Positions 1 to 7,708 of a DNA stretch of 64,000 nt are shown here, in pieces. The translations under genes and the position numbers were made by a program. Source of the stretch: an uncultured Odoribacter sp. (GTDB lineage Bacteria; Bacteroidota; Bacteroidia; Bacteroidales; Marinifilaceae); contig CAJTPD010000011.1 in assembly GCA_910578105.1 (NCBI GenBank), positions 51,794-115,793 of the forward strand, read 5' to 3'. Every line of letters begins with the position of its first letter. Position 1 is the stretch's first letter. The notes under the pieces were generated by a model, which had not been told where the DNA came from, did no database searches, and worked only from the letters and a program-made list of their open reading frames with translations.

Positions 1-1
1 G

Positions 2-760
2 AAAATTTCAACGGGAGAATTACTGAAATTCCTTACTGAATGGAATTATAACGGACAACCCGAAAAATTCGACAATCAAATAATAGACGTAGCAGTAAAT
101 GCTGATTACATCTTTGTTGTCAATCGCTCATCGCGTATAGATATGTTCAACCGGAAAGACTATTCTTATGTAACAACAATCGGTCGTACCGGCTGGCAAC
201 ATAGTTCATTACTGCAATGCGAATCAATGGAAATTTTTGGCGACAAATTATTTATCCGGGATAAACGACGGGTAAAAGTAGTGAATTTATCCGACTGTAC
301 TCCTGAAAACCGTTTTAAGGTTCCTATTTTTGCCGAAAGCAGAGACAGCACTAATGAAAATGTGGGCTTTAAATTAGAAACGGTTGCCAGTCATAATCAA
401 CTTATTTACGTCACTGATTACCAGACTTCAAAAATACTGGTCATCAATCCTGCCAGCGTAACCGAAAAAGGTGCCCCGATTTCATTTATCCGTTCCTACC
501 GGATGAATAACAAACCCTTAAGCATGGATTTTTACAAAAACAAAATGTATGTGGTCTGTGAAAACAATACCATAGTTTGCATAAATCCCGAAACAGGAGA
601 AATTATATCCACCTATACAGCTTTTGCCGGAGGCAAATCCTGGGGAAATCCGGGACGCATTTGCTTTTCAGGCGAGACATTCTATCTCACAGGACGTAAT
701 ACACCAAGTGATCTCCACCAAGGAAGAATAATGAATGCCGAAATTTCTGAACTTGACTAA
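2..760 (+). CDS. beta-propeller lipoprotein-like protein, 5' end outside window
   Basis: The reading frame is open from base 2, so the gene starts upstream of the window; an internal ATG at 143 is not its start. The visible part is a run of short beta-strand motifs with recurring aromatic residues and phrases such as IYVTDYQTSKILVINP, typical of NHL/6-bladed propeller folds. It is clearly paralogous to the next gene: both share an IGRT signature and an (F/I)(V/I)RDK motif in the same order, indicating tandem duplication. Only 12 bases separate the two, so they are probably co-transcribed. The N-terminal signal peptide is not visible. The ligand is unknown; the fold is known for binding or sensing extracellular glycans or peptides, but no catalytic residue can be named. 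Confidence 0.7.
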   Translation, partial: KISTGELLKFLTEWNYNGQPEKFDNQIIDVAVNADYIFVVNRSSRIDMFNRKDYSYVTTIGRTGWQHSSLLQCESMEIFGDKLFIRDKRRVKVVNLSDCTPENRFKVPIFAESRDSTNENVGFKLETVASHNQLIYVTDYQTSKILVINPASVTEKGAPISFIRSYRMNNKPLSMDFYKNKMYVVCENNTIVCINPETGEIISTYTAFAGGKSWGNPGRICFSGETFYLTGRNTPSDLHQGRIMNAEISELD

Positions 761-772
761 AAATATTTATTT

Positions 773-1777
773 ATGCAACTAAAAAATACAGTCCTCACAT
801 TCCTGACCATAGCACTATCAGCCTGTTCAAATGACGATAACGGACGAACGGATGAAATCCCTGCACCTGAGCTTCCTGTTTACACAGTCTTTACAGATGA
901 AGGCGAAATGAACATTACAGGCAGCGATCCGACAATGTTTAGTGCTAATTCCTTACGAATCAAAGGGGATACACTCTTTGTTGCCAACAATCACGCTAAT
1001 GACCGGTCCATATATGTTATGAACCTTTCAACAGGTCAGCAAATCGGCAAAATCAGCGAATGGACACGCGGTGAAATTTTAGAAAATTTTGATGCCCAAA
1101 TCGGAGACATCGCTGTCACAGAACGATATATTTATGTCGGAATGTACAACTCACGCATCAATGTATTCGACCGCCAAACCTTAAAATACATCAACGTCAT
1201 CGGACGCACCAACGGACAATGGGGAAATGATATCTACAGTATGACTCATTGCTATGGGATGCGTGAAAGTGGCAACCGGCTAATGGTACGTGATAAAAAC
1301 ACCATCCGGGGATACTGGATTTATGAAACCGTAACAGAACCGGCCTCCGCTGTTCCCTGGCTCGGAAAAGTACAGGTAAACATAGGCTACGATTATAATC
1401 CTCAGATTCATAGTATGGCAGAATATAAAGGACAGATGTTCCTTACCGATGTGTACAACAAAAGCCTGCAAGTATTTACCCCCGCTAAAATGGAAATCGT
1501 ATTCGGAGAAACCACAGATATAAAAGCCGATACAGTATTCTCCCTGTCAGAACAACCCATTGGTCTTGTGGCTTATGGAGACGACCTGTTAATGAGTACG
1601 CAAAAGAGCAATAAAATACTCCGCTACAACCCCACAACCGGAACATTAATCGATACGTTAGCCATATTTGACGAGCGTCAAATCGGACGGATGGAAATAG
1701 CCGGAGAATATTTATATTACATAGACCTCAAAACAAATAAACTGATGAGAGCGCATGGACAACTGCCCCGGAATTAA
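773..1777 (+). CDS. beta-propeller lipoprotein
   Basis: This 334-residue protein begins with a short signal peptide ending in a lipobox-like ALSAC, with the acylated cysteine near residue 18, followed by an acidic linker. That pattern suggests an outer-membrane lipoprotein. The rest consists of repeated strands with motifs such as LFVANNHAND, IYVGMYNSRINVF and LLMSTQKSNKILRYNP, which look like successive propeller blades. It is a paralogue of the gene ending at 760 and probably in the same transcript. No enzymatic motif is visible. Such lipoproteins in Bacteroidota often lie beside nutrient-uptake genes, but no SusC/SusD pair is in view, so the role is open. Confidence 0.75.
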   Translation: MQLKNTVLTFLTIALSACSNDDNGRTDEIPAPELPVYTVFTDEGEMNITGSDPTMFSANSLRIKGDTLFVANNHANDRSIYVMNLSTGQQIGKISEWTRGEILENFDAQIGDIAVTERYIYVGMYNSRINVFDRQTLKYINVIGRTNGQWGNDIYSMTHCYGMRESGNRLMVRDKNTIRGYWIYETVTEPASAVPWLGKVQVNIGYDYNPQIHSMAEYKGQMFLTDVYNKSLQVFTPAKMEIVFGETTDIKADTVFSLSEQPIGLVAYGDDLLMSTQKSNKILRYNPTTGTLIDTLAIFDERQIGRMEIAGEYLYYIDLKTNKLMRAHGQLPRN

Positions 1778-1886
1778 AAAAAAGCACTATAAATACAACA
1801 CTTAATTCCATATGCTTCAATTTTTCACGCAGCAGTTTACAAATCTGCAATATGTGGATTGACATTATCATCCTCATGAAATAAAC

Positions 1887-1912
1887 ACTCCCGGCGGCAA
1901 TACACCGGGAGT
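1887..1912. terminator. bidirectional hairpin terminator
   Basis: An 8-bp perfect inverted repeat (ACTCCCGG / CCGGGAGT) with a 10-base loop lies between the convergent propeller lipoprotein gene and the HAD hydrolase gene. Only a short T-rich stretch follows on either side, so it is a modest terminator. The rest of 1778-1979 shows nothing else. Confidence 0.55.
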
Positions 1913-1979
1913 TGATTTATAGCTTCAGGCAATAACCTGACAAGTTTCTTTTTCCAGCAAAAATTGAATTATAACACAA

Positions 1980-2621
1980 TTACCAAAATCGCTCCAAGTC
2001 TTTCAACTGACGGACAACCGGAGCCTTTTCACGCAATCGCCATTCACTGTTATGCCCGCCGGTAAATAGCACACAGCCAAATCCCAAAGCTTTTGCCACT
2101 TCCGCGTCATGGACAGTATCTCCTACCATCAATGTTTCAGCCGGACATATATCTAAAACTTCCAACATCCGCTGACCTCTTTCTATTTTTCCGGTCGCAT
2201 AAATATTATCCGAACCGCAAGCCTTATCAAACCGGGCATCTATATCAAAACTCTGCAACATTTGCTGCAACAGGTCTTCCCGTAAAGCCGAAAGAATATA
2301 TTGTTTAATACCTATCTGCCGTATATTGTCCAATACTTCGGGCACATCAGAATTCAATTCCAAAGAAGTTGCATATTTATTATACGTAGACACAAAATCA
2401 AGAGATAATTCGTGCAACGGTTCCTTTTCCATGTCAAATCCTATCTTTTGATAAAATTCCACTACGGGAAATCCAAACCGGTCCTTGTACTCCTCCACCG
2501 ACAACAGACGCAACGCCCTTCTGCCCAACATCTCATTCAAAGTATCAACCCCTACCGCCACATCATCTAATAAAGTCCCGTTCCAATCCCATACAATATT
2601 CTTATATCTCGCCATAATCAT
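1980..2621 (-). CDS. HAD-family hydrolase, phosphoglycolate phosphatase-like
   Basis: This 213-residue protein has the class I HAD layout. Motif I is D12-W-N-G-T, motif II contains a Ser in YILSALRED, a Lys follows in the GKIERG segment, and motif IV is GDTVHD near residue 167. An alpha-helical cap lies between motifs I and II, as in phosphoglycolate phosphatase and PpaX-like enzymes. Unusually, the second acidic residue of motif I, the general acid/base in most HAD phosphatases, is Asn (D-x-N). The same substitution occurs in other HAD-like proteins, and it may lower activity or mark a different substrate. It is the last gene of the minus-strand run from 5858, 47 bases after the thioesterase. 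The physiological substrate is unknown. Confidence 0.8.
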   Translation of the reverse strand: MIMARYKNIVWDWNGTLLDDVAVGVDTLNEMLGRRALRLLSVEEYKDRFGFPVVEFYQKIGFDMEKEPLHELSLDFVSTYNKYATSLELNSDVPEVLDNIRQIGIKQYILSALREDLLQQMLQSFDIDARFDKACGSDNIYATGKIERGQRMLEVLDICPAETLMVGDTVHDAEVAKALGFGCVLFTGGHNSEWRLREKAPVVRQLKDLERFW

Positions 2622-2668
2622 TCACTAATCAATACCGTATACACAAACACCAGGCCATTTCAACCGAT

Positions 2669-3160
2669 TTATTTATAAAAAGCATCCACACCAGGCCAAT
2701 CCAATTTTTTGCGGGCCAATTCCTCCGGATAAATCATATAAACGACATCGGCCTCTGTTGCCAAATCATTATTCTCATTAAATAGTTCTACATGAGCCGT
2801 AACCAGACACCTGGACACATCCGTCACCTTTGCCCGCAACCAAATTTCCCCTTTATCTGTACGAACGGTCTTCCGATACCTGACATTGAGTTCCACTGTA
2901 ACACCCGCCGTCTTTTCACGCGAAAAAATAGCCCAACTCGCAATCTCATCTATCAAGGTCGCCTGAATCCCTCCATGCAATACCCCAAAAAATCCCTGAT
3001 AATTTTCAGAGGGTTGCCAATGACAGGTTACATATTCTCCCTCATCTGTAAACTCACATTTCAATCCATAGGGATTGGAAGGAGAACAACCGAAACAATT
3101 GTATCCCTCCAAATCCGCATAAGCATTATACATTTTGCGTTTTTCCATACCATCTGCCAT
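2669..3160 (-). CDS. PaaI-type hotdog-fold thioesterase
   Basis: A 163-residue single hotdog domain. The helix motif HGGIQATLIDE (residues 62-72) and the N-terminal NCFGCSPSNPYGL segment are typical of the PaaI/THEM4 branch, which hydrolyses acyl-CoA thioesters. The acidic residue of the motif (Asp71 or Glu72) is the likely catalytic carboxylate. It follows the GntR regulator by 29 bases on the same strand and may be at the end of the ABC transporter operon. Nothing in the sequence identifies the acyl substrate. Shorter starts at Met5 or Met10 are possible. Confidence 0.85.
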   Translation of the reverse strand: MADGMEKRKMYNAYADLEGYNCFGCSPSNPYGLKCEFTDEGEYVTCHWQPSENYQGFFGVLHGGIQATLIDEIASWAIFSREKTAGVTVELNVRYRKTVRTDKGEIWLRAKVTDVSRCLVTAHVELFNENNDLATEADVVYMIYPEELARKKLDWPGVDAFYK

Positions 3161-3189
3161 TATCGGCTGGTAAAAATAACGTATTTTTC

Positions 3190-3561
3190 TCAGGAATCTT
3201 TCTTCCGATTCAATTTTTCAAACTCTGCAAGAATCACTTCCAAAGGAATATCCAACAACTTCATCCGATGGAAAAACTCCGGCAGCACTTGTCCGATAAA
3301 CTCCGTTCGTTTTCTTTCAGCAACCCGGAGAGAAGCATCCTCACTGACAAAAAAACCGACTCCACGTTTATTATAAATGATATTCTGATTTTGCAAACAT
3401 TCATAGGCACGCATCACTGTATTGGGATTCACCTCCAATAAAACTCCTAATTCCCGGACGGAAGGTATCCGCTCATCACTTCCCCACTTTTTCTTAACAA
3501 TATTGTCACACATCCAATCAACAATTTGCAGATAAATCGCTTGTGTATCTTTAAATTCCAT
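3190..3561 (-). CDS. GntR-family (YtrA subfamily) transcriptional regulator
   Basis: A 123-residue protein with an N-terminal winged helix-turn-helix (roughly residues 10-75, including RIPSVRELGVLLEVNPNTVMRAYECL, shown here only as a landmark around residues 27-52). It has a short C-terminal helical tail and no large effector domain. This size and layout define the YtrA subfamily, whose genes usually accompany and repress ABC transporter operons. It overlaps the preceding membrane protein gene by 11 bases, so translation is probably coupled. A strong inverted repeat abutting the operon promoter at 5879-5904 is its probable operator, giving autoregulation. The inducer is unknown; in Gram-positive relatives it is often cell-envelope stress. 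Confidence 0.9.
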   Translation of the reverse strand: MEFKDTQAIYLQIVDWMCDNIVKKKWGSDERIPSVRELGVLLEVNPNTVMRAYECLQNQNIIYNKRGVGFFVSEDASLRVAERKRTEFIGQVLPEFFHRMKLLDIPLEVILAEFEKLNRKKDS

Positions 3562-4003
3562 CTTGGTTTCTATTTTGTTCCGCCACCTGCCGCTCTATTT
3601 TAACATGAGGGGCATTTATTATTTCTACCCTGATATGATCAGCAATATGCAATTTCAAATTGTATATGTTCGGATATTCTGATTTTTTGACCTCCCCCGG
3701 TTTTTCTGAGAACACAAGAGTATCCCCCGATATTTTTAAACAATCCGCATATCTGACGTCAAAACTTCCTGAAAATTCCAAACCATTCTCCAAACAATTC
3801 TTTCCGGCCCCATACACCGTAACCACGGCATCCGTATTCCGGAACACGACTGTTTTTATCGGAGTACGGTAAATTTCCTCAAAATAACGCATTCCCTCTT
3901 TCCTCTCCCGAATATTCCTGCTTTCGTATCTCCATACGACAATAAAAAATACTGCAACCAGACAAACATATAAAGCCAGTAAACAAAAATCATATTTTTT
4001 CAT
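3551..4003 (-). CDS. membrane-anchored protein of unknown function in the GntR/ABC operon
   Basis: I do not recognise this 150-residue protein. It has one N-terminal transmembrane helix (about residues 7-25) followed by a charged stretch and then a beta-rich domain with alternating strands (for example TVVFRNTDAVVTVYG and FDVRYADCLKISGDTLVFS). The short-strand pattern resembles the repetitive beta folds of DUF2807-like domains, but this is only a resemblance. The beta-rich part should lie outside the cytoplasmic membrane. It sits between the permease gene (17-base gap) and the GntR gene (11-base overlap), so it is probably an accessory subunit of the transporter. Confidence 0.7.
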   Translation of the reverse strand: MKKYDFCLLALYVCLVAVFFIVVWRYESRNIRERKEGMRYFEEIYRTPIKTVVFRNTDAVVTVYGAGKNCLENGLEFSGSFDVRYADCLKISGDTLVFSEKPGEVKKSEYPNIYNLKLHIADHIRVEIINAPHVKIERQVAEQNRNQDGI

Positions 4004-4020
4004 AATCGTCTTTTTTCCGG

Positions 4021-4995
4021 TTAAACCTGCTTATTTTTAAACTTTTTCCAAATAATTCCCATATAAGTCAAGGGCACGACATACAAGAACAGCAACCACG
4101 ACAACGAGGGAGGAGTGAAAATCGATGTGTTATAAAAATACAATTCATAAAGCATCATATCCTCTCTCGACACACGCCACCAGGAAGCTGTCCCGACCCG
4201 GTAAATCAACCACCCTAAAAACAGGAAAAACAGTCCGTGCAGGAATATGGTCAGCAAAACAGAACGCTTCCGAAAAGTAAGTGCCCCCCACATAAACATA
4301 AATACGAAATAAGTCCAATGTATAATCAGAAAATTCCACACCAAAAAAGAGGTTCCATAAATTTTCTGTGTTTTTTTTATACCTATGCTTCCGTGCTCCT
4401 GAGCCGCCTGGACATAAGCCGACACTTCGGAAATTTTATCTACAAAATAAAAGACATTTATCACTTTAGGATGTACGATTTCTGTTCCCGGTTTCAGGAC
4501 AGGATACGTAAAACCGAGCCACGAATCCGAATAAGCAATCCGGTCAGACTTATCATATGCCATATATTTAAAAGAACATGCGGCATTGGTTATTCCGTAA
4601 AATATTGCCAGATAAACCAATAAAATGACAACCGTAGAATTCAAGGTAACCAACAACAACTTTTCAAACGAAGAAGCAGGCAGTAGTAACGCACCAAATG
4701 ATTTTTTCACGGACATAAAATCCACAAACGAATAACTTGCCACCACCATTGAAAAAACTCCCAACAATCCCCAAAATATCAATGTGAATTTTCCGGAAAA
4801 AAGTTCTAAATAATCCGCTTCGGTATACATATCATCAAGCTCTGTGTATTCGGGTTCGAACGGATTAAACCCACACACAAACACCAAAGTGACAATTATC
4901 ATCACCCCTAGAAAAATCAATATGGTCTTCATATTCTCCCGGTAGTACTTCCGGGCCAAAGCCCAAAACCTGCATATATCAAAAATTTCTTTCAT
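4021..4995 (-). CDS. ABC transporter permease-like membrane protein
   Basis: The 324-residue protein has about six hydrophobic segments: near residues 22-42, 72-95, 115-135, 215-240, 247-266 and 295-315. An acidic extracytoplasmic stretch follows the first helix and a larger soluble loop lies in the middle. This is the layout of ABC-2-type permeases found beside YtrA regulators in Bacteroidota. No conserved catalytic motif is expected. It lies 23 bases after the ATPase gene and pairs with it. The transported substrate is unknown; export of a peptide, lipid or antibiotic is typical of the group. Confidence 0.75.
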   Translation of the reverse strand: MKEIFDICRFWALARKYYRENMKTILIFLGVMIIVTLVFVCGFNPFEPEYTELDDMYTEADYLELFSGKFTLIFWGLLGVFSMVVASYSFVDFMSVKKSFGALLLPASSFEKLLLVTLNSTVVILLVYLAIFYGITNAACSFKYMAYDKSDRIAYSDSWLGFTYPVLKPGTEIVHPKVINVFYFVDKISEVSAYVQAAQEHGSIGIKKTQKIYGTSFLVWNFLIIHWTYFVFMFMWGALTFRKRSVLLTIFLHGLFFLFLGWLIYRVGTASWWRVSREDMMLYELYFYNTSIFTPPSLSWLLFLYVVPLTYMGIIWKKFKNKQV

Positions 4996-5018
4996 ATTCC
5001 ATAAATAAAATCAGTAAC

Positions 5019-5858
5019 TCACCTTGCCCTGTCACAATCAAAAATAGCCCGCACCTTCTCAGGATGTTGCAAAACAGCATTGAAAAAAAGCTCTATATCC
5101 AATTTACTATCCTCATGCCCCTCATTAACAACCACTCCCCAACGACCTTTAACGGACTCTTCTGCAAACAAAGCCGATTCATCCTCCCGTAAATTTTTAA
5201 AAACTAACTTCTCGGTAATCCGGTCCGTCATCGTATTTACTAATATCTTGCTTTCCTCCACCACCACCAAAGCATCAATAAGATTGTCCAAATCACGGAC
5301 CTGATGGGTGGAAATGACAATGCATTTGTTTTCAGTCGCAGCAGAAGCAATCACGCGACGGAAACGGCTTTTTGAAGGAATATCCAAACCATTGGTCGGC
5401 TCATCCATAACCAACAAGCGTGTATTACAAGCCAATCCCAAACATATCAAGGCTTTTTTGCGCTGACCATAGGACATCCGGGTCATTTTTTCACTGAACG
5501 ATACTTCAAATTCCTCCATATATCCCTTCAGCATTTGCTGGTCAAAGTCCGGATAAAAAGGTTGCAATAACTTCGCATACTCCGACATTCTCAAATCAGG
5601 TAAATAAATTTCCTCAGGTATAAAAAACAAATTGGATAAAAACGCAGGCTTACGCGCCGAAGGAAGGTAACCCATCACATCTATTTTTCCACACTTGGGA
5701 AACAACAAACCGCACATCAATTTTAGCAAGGTACTCTTTCCCGCACCGTTTTTGCCCAACAAACCATATACATGCCCCTCAGTCAAAGTCAGGTTCAAAT
5801 CGGAAAACACTTTCTTTTTCCGGTAACTGAAATCAAGTTGATTCATTTGTATCATCAC
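5019..5858 (-). CDS. ABC transporter ATP-binding protein
   Basis: A 279-residue nucleotide-binding subunit. Walker A is GKNGAGKS (35-42), the signature is the variant SYGQ, and Walker B is LLVMDEP followed by TNGLD, with an H-loop His in ISTHQ. The family normally has LSGGQ; the SYGQ form is common in ATPases partnered with YtrA-type operons. It is the first gene of the operon. Its promoter and a dyad operator lie immediately upstream (5879-5935). An alternative start is Met5, since the protein opens MMIQM. It should energise the permease encoded downstream. Confidence 0.92.
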   Translation of the reverse strand: MMIQMNQLDFSYRKKKVFSDLNLTLTEGHVYGLLGKNGAGKSTLLKLMCGLLFPKCGKIDVMGYLPSARKPAFLSNLFFIPEEIYLPDLRMSEYAKLLQPFYPDFDQQMLKGYMEEFEVSFSEKMTRMSYGQRKKALICLGLACNTRLLVMDEPTNGLDIPSKSRFRRVIASAATENKCIVISTHQVRDLDNLIDALVVVEESKILVNTMTDRITEKLVFKNLREDESALFAEESVKGRWGVVVNEGHEDSKLDIELFFNAVLQHPEKVRAIFDCDRAR

Positions 5859-5878
5859 TACTTTTTTAATTATTAAAT

Positions 5879-5904
5879 TAGTGCATTAGAATACTAATAC
5901 ACTA
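5879..5904 (-). promoter_or_regulatory. probable GntR/YtrA operator (inverted repeat)
   Basis: Two 11-base arms, TAGTGCATTAG and CTAATACACTA, are separated by four bases and differ from perfect symmetry at one position. The dyad directly abuts the -7 element of the ABC operon promoter and would cover the transcription start. That is the expected place for repression by the GntR protein encoded in the same operon. Confidence 0.7.
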
Positions 5905-5935
5905 CAAATATACTATCATTTTCAGAAAAAACAAA
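5905..5935 (-). promoter_or_regulatory. promoter of the ABC/GntR operon
   Basis: On the minus strand there is TTTG (bases 5935-5932), a 19-base spacer, then TATATTTG (5912-5905). This matches the Bacteroidota consensus TTTG / TAnnTTTG at normal spacing. The start codon of the ATPase gene lies 47 bases beyond. Confidence 0.75.
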
Positions 5936-5965
5936 AAATATTAAAAAAAATATCCTGAAAATAAA

Positions 5966-5999
5966 AACCTCACCCGGACCCATTGTCCATAGTGAGGTT
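5966..5999 (-). terminator. terminator of the HIT protein gene
   Basis: The inverted repeat AACCTCAC / GTGAGGTT contains an inner GGAC / GTCC pairing. On the minus strand it is followed by a T-rich run (TTTTTATTTT). It ends transcription from the HIT gene before the ABC operon promoter. Confidence 0.75.
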
Positions 6000-6022
6000 C
6001 TATCTTGTTAATAACCCGGTTA

Positions 6023-6418
6023 TTATTCTACATTCCGGGCAATTTCTTCTGCACATGCTTTCATTTCCTCAGCCGGCAATTGCTTCTTGGGATTACAGAA
6101 ATTTAAATCATCCCCGCCATTCAAAGGAACCAAATGCACATGCGCATGAGGTACATCCAGGCCCAGTACGGCAACTCCAACCCTTTGGCAAGAAATTGTC
6201 TTTCCAATAGCTTTGGCTACTTTTTTAGCAAAAACCATCAAACCCGCCAACTCCTCATCCGAAAGTTCAAATATATAGTCCGTTTCTTTTTTGGGAATAA
6301 CCAAAGTATGCCCTTTCTGCAAAGGATTTATATCCAGAAAAGCATAGTAATCTTCATCTTCCGCAACCTTATAGGATGGAATCTCGCCTTTGACTATTTT
6401 AGAAAAAATTGAAGCCAT
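6023..6418 (-). CDS. HIT-family protein (histidine-triad nucleotide hydrolase)
   Basis: 131 residues, the usual size of the HINT branch. The histidine triad HAHVHLVPL is near residue 100; its middle His is the nucleophile that forms a nucleotidyl intermediate. The N-terminal SIFSKIVKGEIPSYKV is the canonical HIT opening. Family members hydrolyse nucleoside phosphoramidates or AMP-lysine adducts in the cytoplasm; the cellular substrate here is not known. It follows greA by 39 bases on the same strand and probably shares its transcript, which ends at the 5966-5999 hairpin. Confidence 0.92.
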   Translation of the reverse strand: MASIFSKIVKGEIPSYKVAEDEDYYAFLDINPLQKGHTLVIPKKETDYIFELSDEELAGLMVFAKKVAKAIGKTISCQRVGVAVLGLDVPHAHVHLVPLNGGDDLNFCNPKKQLPAEEMKACAEEIARNVE

Positions 6419-6457
6419 AATCCGGTTTATTTATGAAAATCCGTACTATAAAAATCT

Positions 6458-6934
6458 TTACAGACTTATGTCCATAATTTCAAATTCCATTTCTCCGGCA
6501 GGCACTTTCACCATCACCTTATCTCCCAACTTCTTCCCCACCAGAGCCTGAGCTATGGGTGTATTAATTGCCAGTTTTCCTTCTTTAAAATTAGCTTCCG
6601 TCTCAGACACCAACGTATAAGCCATCGTAGCACCGGTTTTGGTATTCTTAATTGTCACCTTATTCAACATCTGCACCTTGGAAGTATCAATCTGCGACTC
6701 GTCAATCACCCGGCAACTGGCAATAGTATCCTTCAGCTGAGCAATTTTTGCTTCCAGTAATCCTTGTGCATCTTTAGCAGCATCATATTCCGCATTTTCA
6801 GAAATATCACCTTTCTCAATAGCTTCTCCGATCGCTTTAGAAATTTTAGGACGTTCAACATTCTGCAATCTATCCAGTTCTTCCTGTAGTTTCTTCAAAC
6901 CCTCTTTCGTTACATAAGATGTTTTGTTGCTCAT
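6458..6934 (-). CDS. greA: transcription elongation factor GreA
   Basis: 158 residues when started at the ATG at 6934. An in-frame GTG at 6982 would add 16 hydrophobic residues not seen in the family, so I reject it. The N-terminal coiled coil carries the catalytic acidic tip D43-I-S-E46 within GDISENAEYDAAKD, which enters the RNA polymerase secondary channel and stimulates cleavage of backtracked RNA. The C-terminal FKBP-like domain ends with the typical GEMEFEIMDI strand. The long leader (about 115 bases) contains a terminator-like hairpin at 6962-7000. Confidence 0.95.
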   Translation of the reverse strand: MSNKTSYVTKEGLKKLQEELDRLQNVERPKISKAIGEAIEKGDISENAEYDAAKDAQGLLEAKIAQLKDTIASCRVIDESQIDTSKVQMLNKVTIKNTKTGATMAYTLVSETEANFKEGKLAINTPIAQALVGKKLGDKVMVKVPAGEMEFEIMDISL

Positions 6935-6961
6935 AACCGTTATAATTAAGCATTTTATTAT

Positions 6962-7000
6962 ATACAAAAAAATAAATGACACTTATCCTCCAATAAGTGC
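6962..7000 (-). promoter_or_regulatory. terminator-like hairpin in the greA leader (possible attenuator)
   Basis: On the minus strand GGCACTTAT pairs with ATAAGTGTC (nine pairs including one G-U, tiny GGAG-containing loop), then comes ATTTATTTTTTTG. This is an intrinsic-terminator layout between the greA promoter and its start codon. No gene lies upstream on this strand whose end it could mark. Confidence 0.55.
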
Positions 7001-7052
7001 CTTTATTAAAAAGAATTCCAAATATTATACTCGGAATCCTCACCTCCGAATG

Positions 7053-7060
7053 CAAAGGTA
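7053..7060 (-). promoter_or_regulatory. greA promoter -7 element
   Basis: TACCTTTG on the minus strand matches TAnnTTTG. The -33 TTTG is not evident. Transcription would start near 7049, giving a leader of roughly 115 bases. Confidence 0.5.
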
Positions 7061-7217
7061 AGACCTTTTTCCGGAATAAAAAAGTTTTTCACTAAAATTA
7101 TACAAACGTTTTCAAAAAGACACAGCCCCGGACGGATTTTCAATCCAATCTTTATTTTTCTGTTCTCTATCCCTAAAAAATCTGATTCACGACCCGACAG
7201 AATAAAGCATAATAATT

Positions 7218-7249
7218 TTTGCATATTAAAATAAATCTTACTACATTTG
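7218..7249 (+). promoter_or_regulatory. rplS promoter
   Basis: TTTG (7218-7221), a 20-base spacer and TACATTTG (7242-7249) match the phylum consensus. The predicted leader is about 80 bases and contains a possible ACAGT/ACTGT stem; a regulatory role for it is unproven. Confidence 0.7.
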
Positions 7250-7335
7250 CCACCCGATTACAATGTATACAGTCTCTTACACGAAAGTCTCCGTAGTAAT
7301 ACTGTGTTCAAAAATAAATCTTAAAAACTAAAAAA

Positions 7336-7689
7336 ATGGATTTAATTAAAATTGCAGAACAGGCATTTGCTGCCGAAACTCCTGTAGAGCATCCTTCATT
7401 CAACACAGGTGACACGGTGAGTGTACATTACAAAATTATTGAAGGAAACAAAGAACGTATTCAGGTGTTCCGGGGTGTTGTTATCCAAATTAAAGGAACC
7501 GGAAGCACCAAAACATTCACTGTCCGGAAAATGTCCGGAAATATCGGCGTAGAAAGAATTTTCCCGGTACAATCTCCGTTCATCAAAGAAATTGAAATCA
7601 ACAAAGTTGGTAAAGTAAGACGTTCCAGAATTTATTATTTCCGGAGTCTTACTGGTAAAAAAGCAAAAATCAAAGAAAAAAGATCCTGA
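7336..7689 (+). CDS. rplS: 50S ribosomal protein L19
   Basis: 117 residues, the normal length for L19. Family signatures are visible: GDTVSVHYKIIEG, ERIQVFRGVVIQIKG near residue 50, SGNIGVERIFPVQSPFI, and the basic C-terminal RRSRIYYFRSLTGKKAKIKE. L19 sits at the 30S-50S interface. It is transcribed alone from its own promoter and ends at a strong hairpin. Unlike many bacteria, it is not next to rimM or trmD. Confidence 0.97.
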   Translation: MDLIKIAEQAFAAETPVEHPSFNTGDTVSVHYKIIEGNKERIQVFRGVVIQIKGTGSTKTFTVRKMSGNIGVERIFPVQSPFIKEIEINKVGKVRRSRIYYFRSLTGKKAKIKEKRS

Positions 7690-7708
7690 TTTTTCTTTCA
7701 AAATAATA

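Noticed and set aside
6935..6982. N-terminal extension of GreA from a GTG preceded by GGAGG
   Set aside because: The extra 16 residues are hydrophobic and absent from the family; the bases are better explained as the leader hairpin. Shine-Dalgarno sites are rarely used in this phylum.
7254..7335. Ribosomal-protein leader motif upstream of rplS
   Set aside because: Only a weak ACAGT/ACTGT stem is present; I could not match it to a known L19 leader structure, so it is mentioned only with the promoter.
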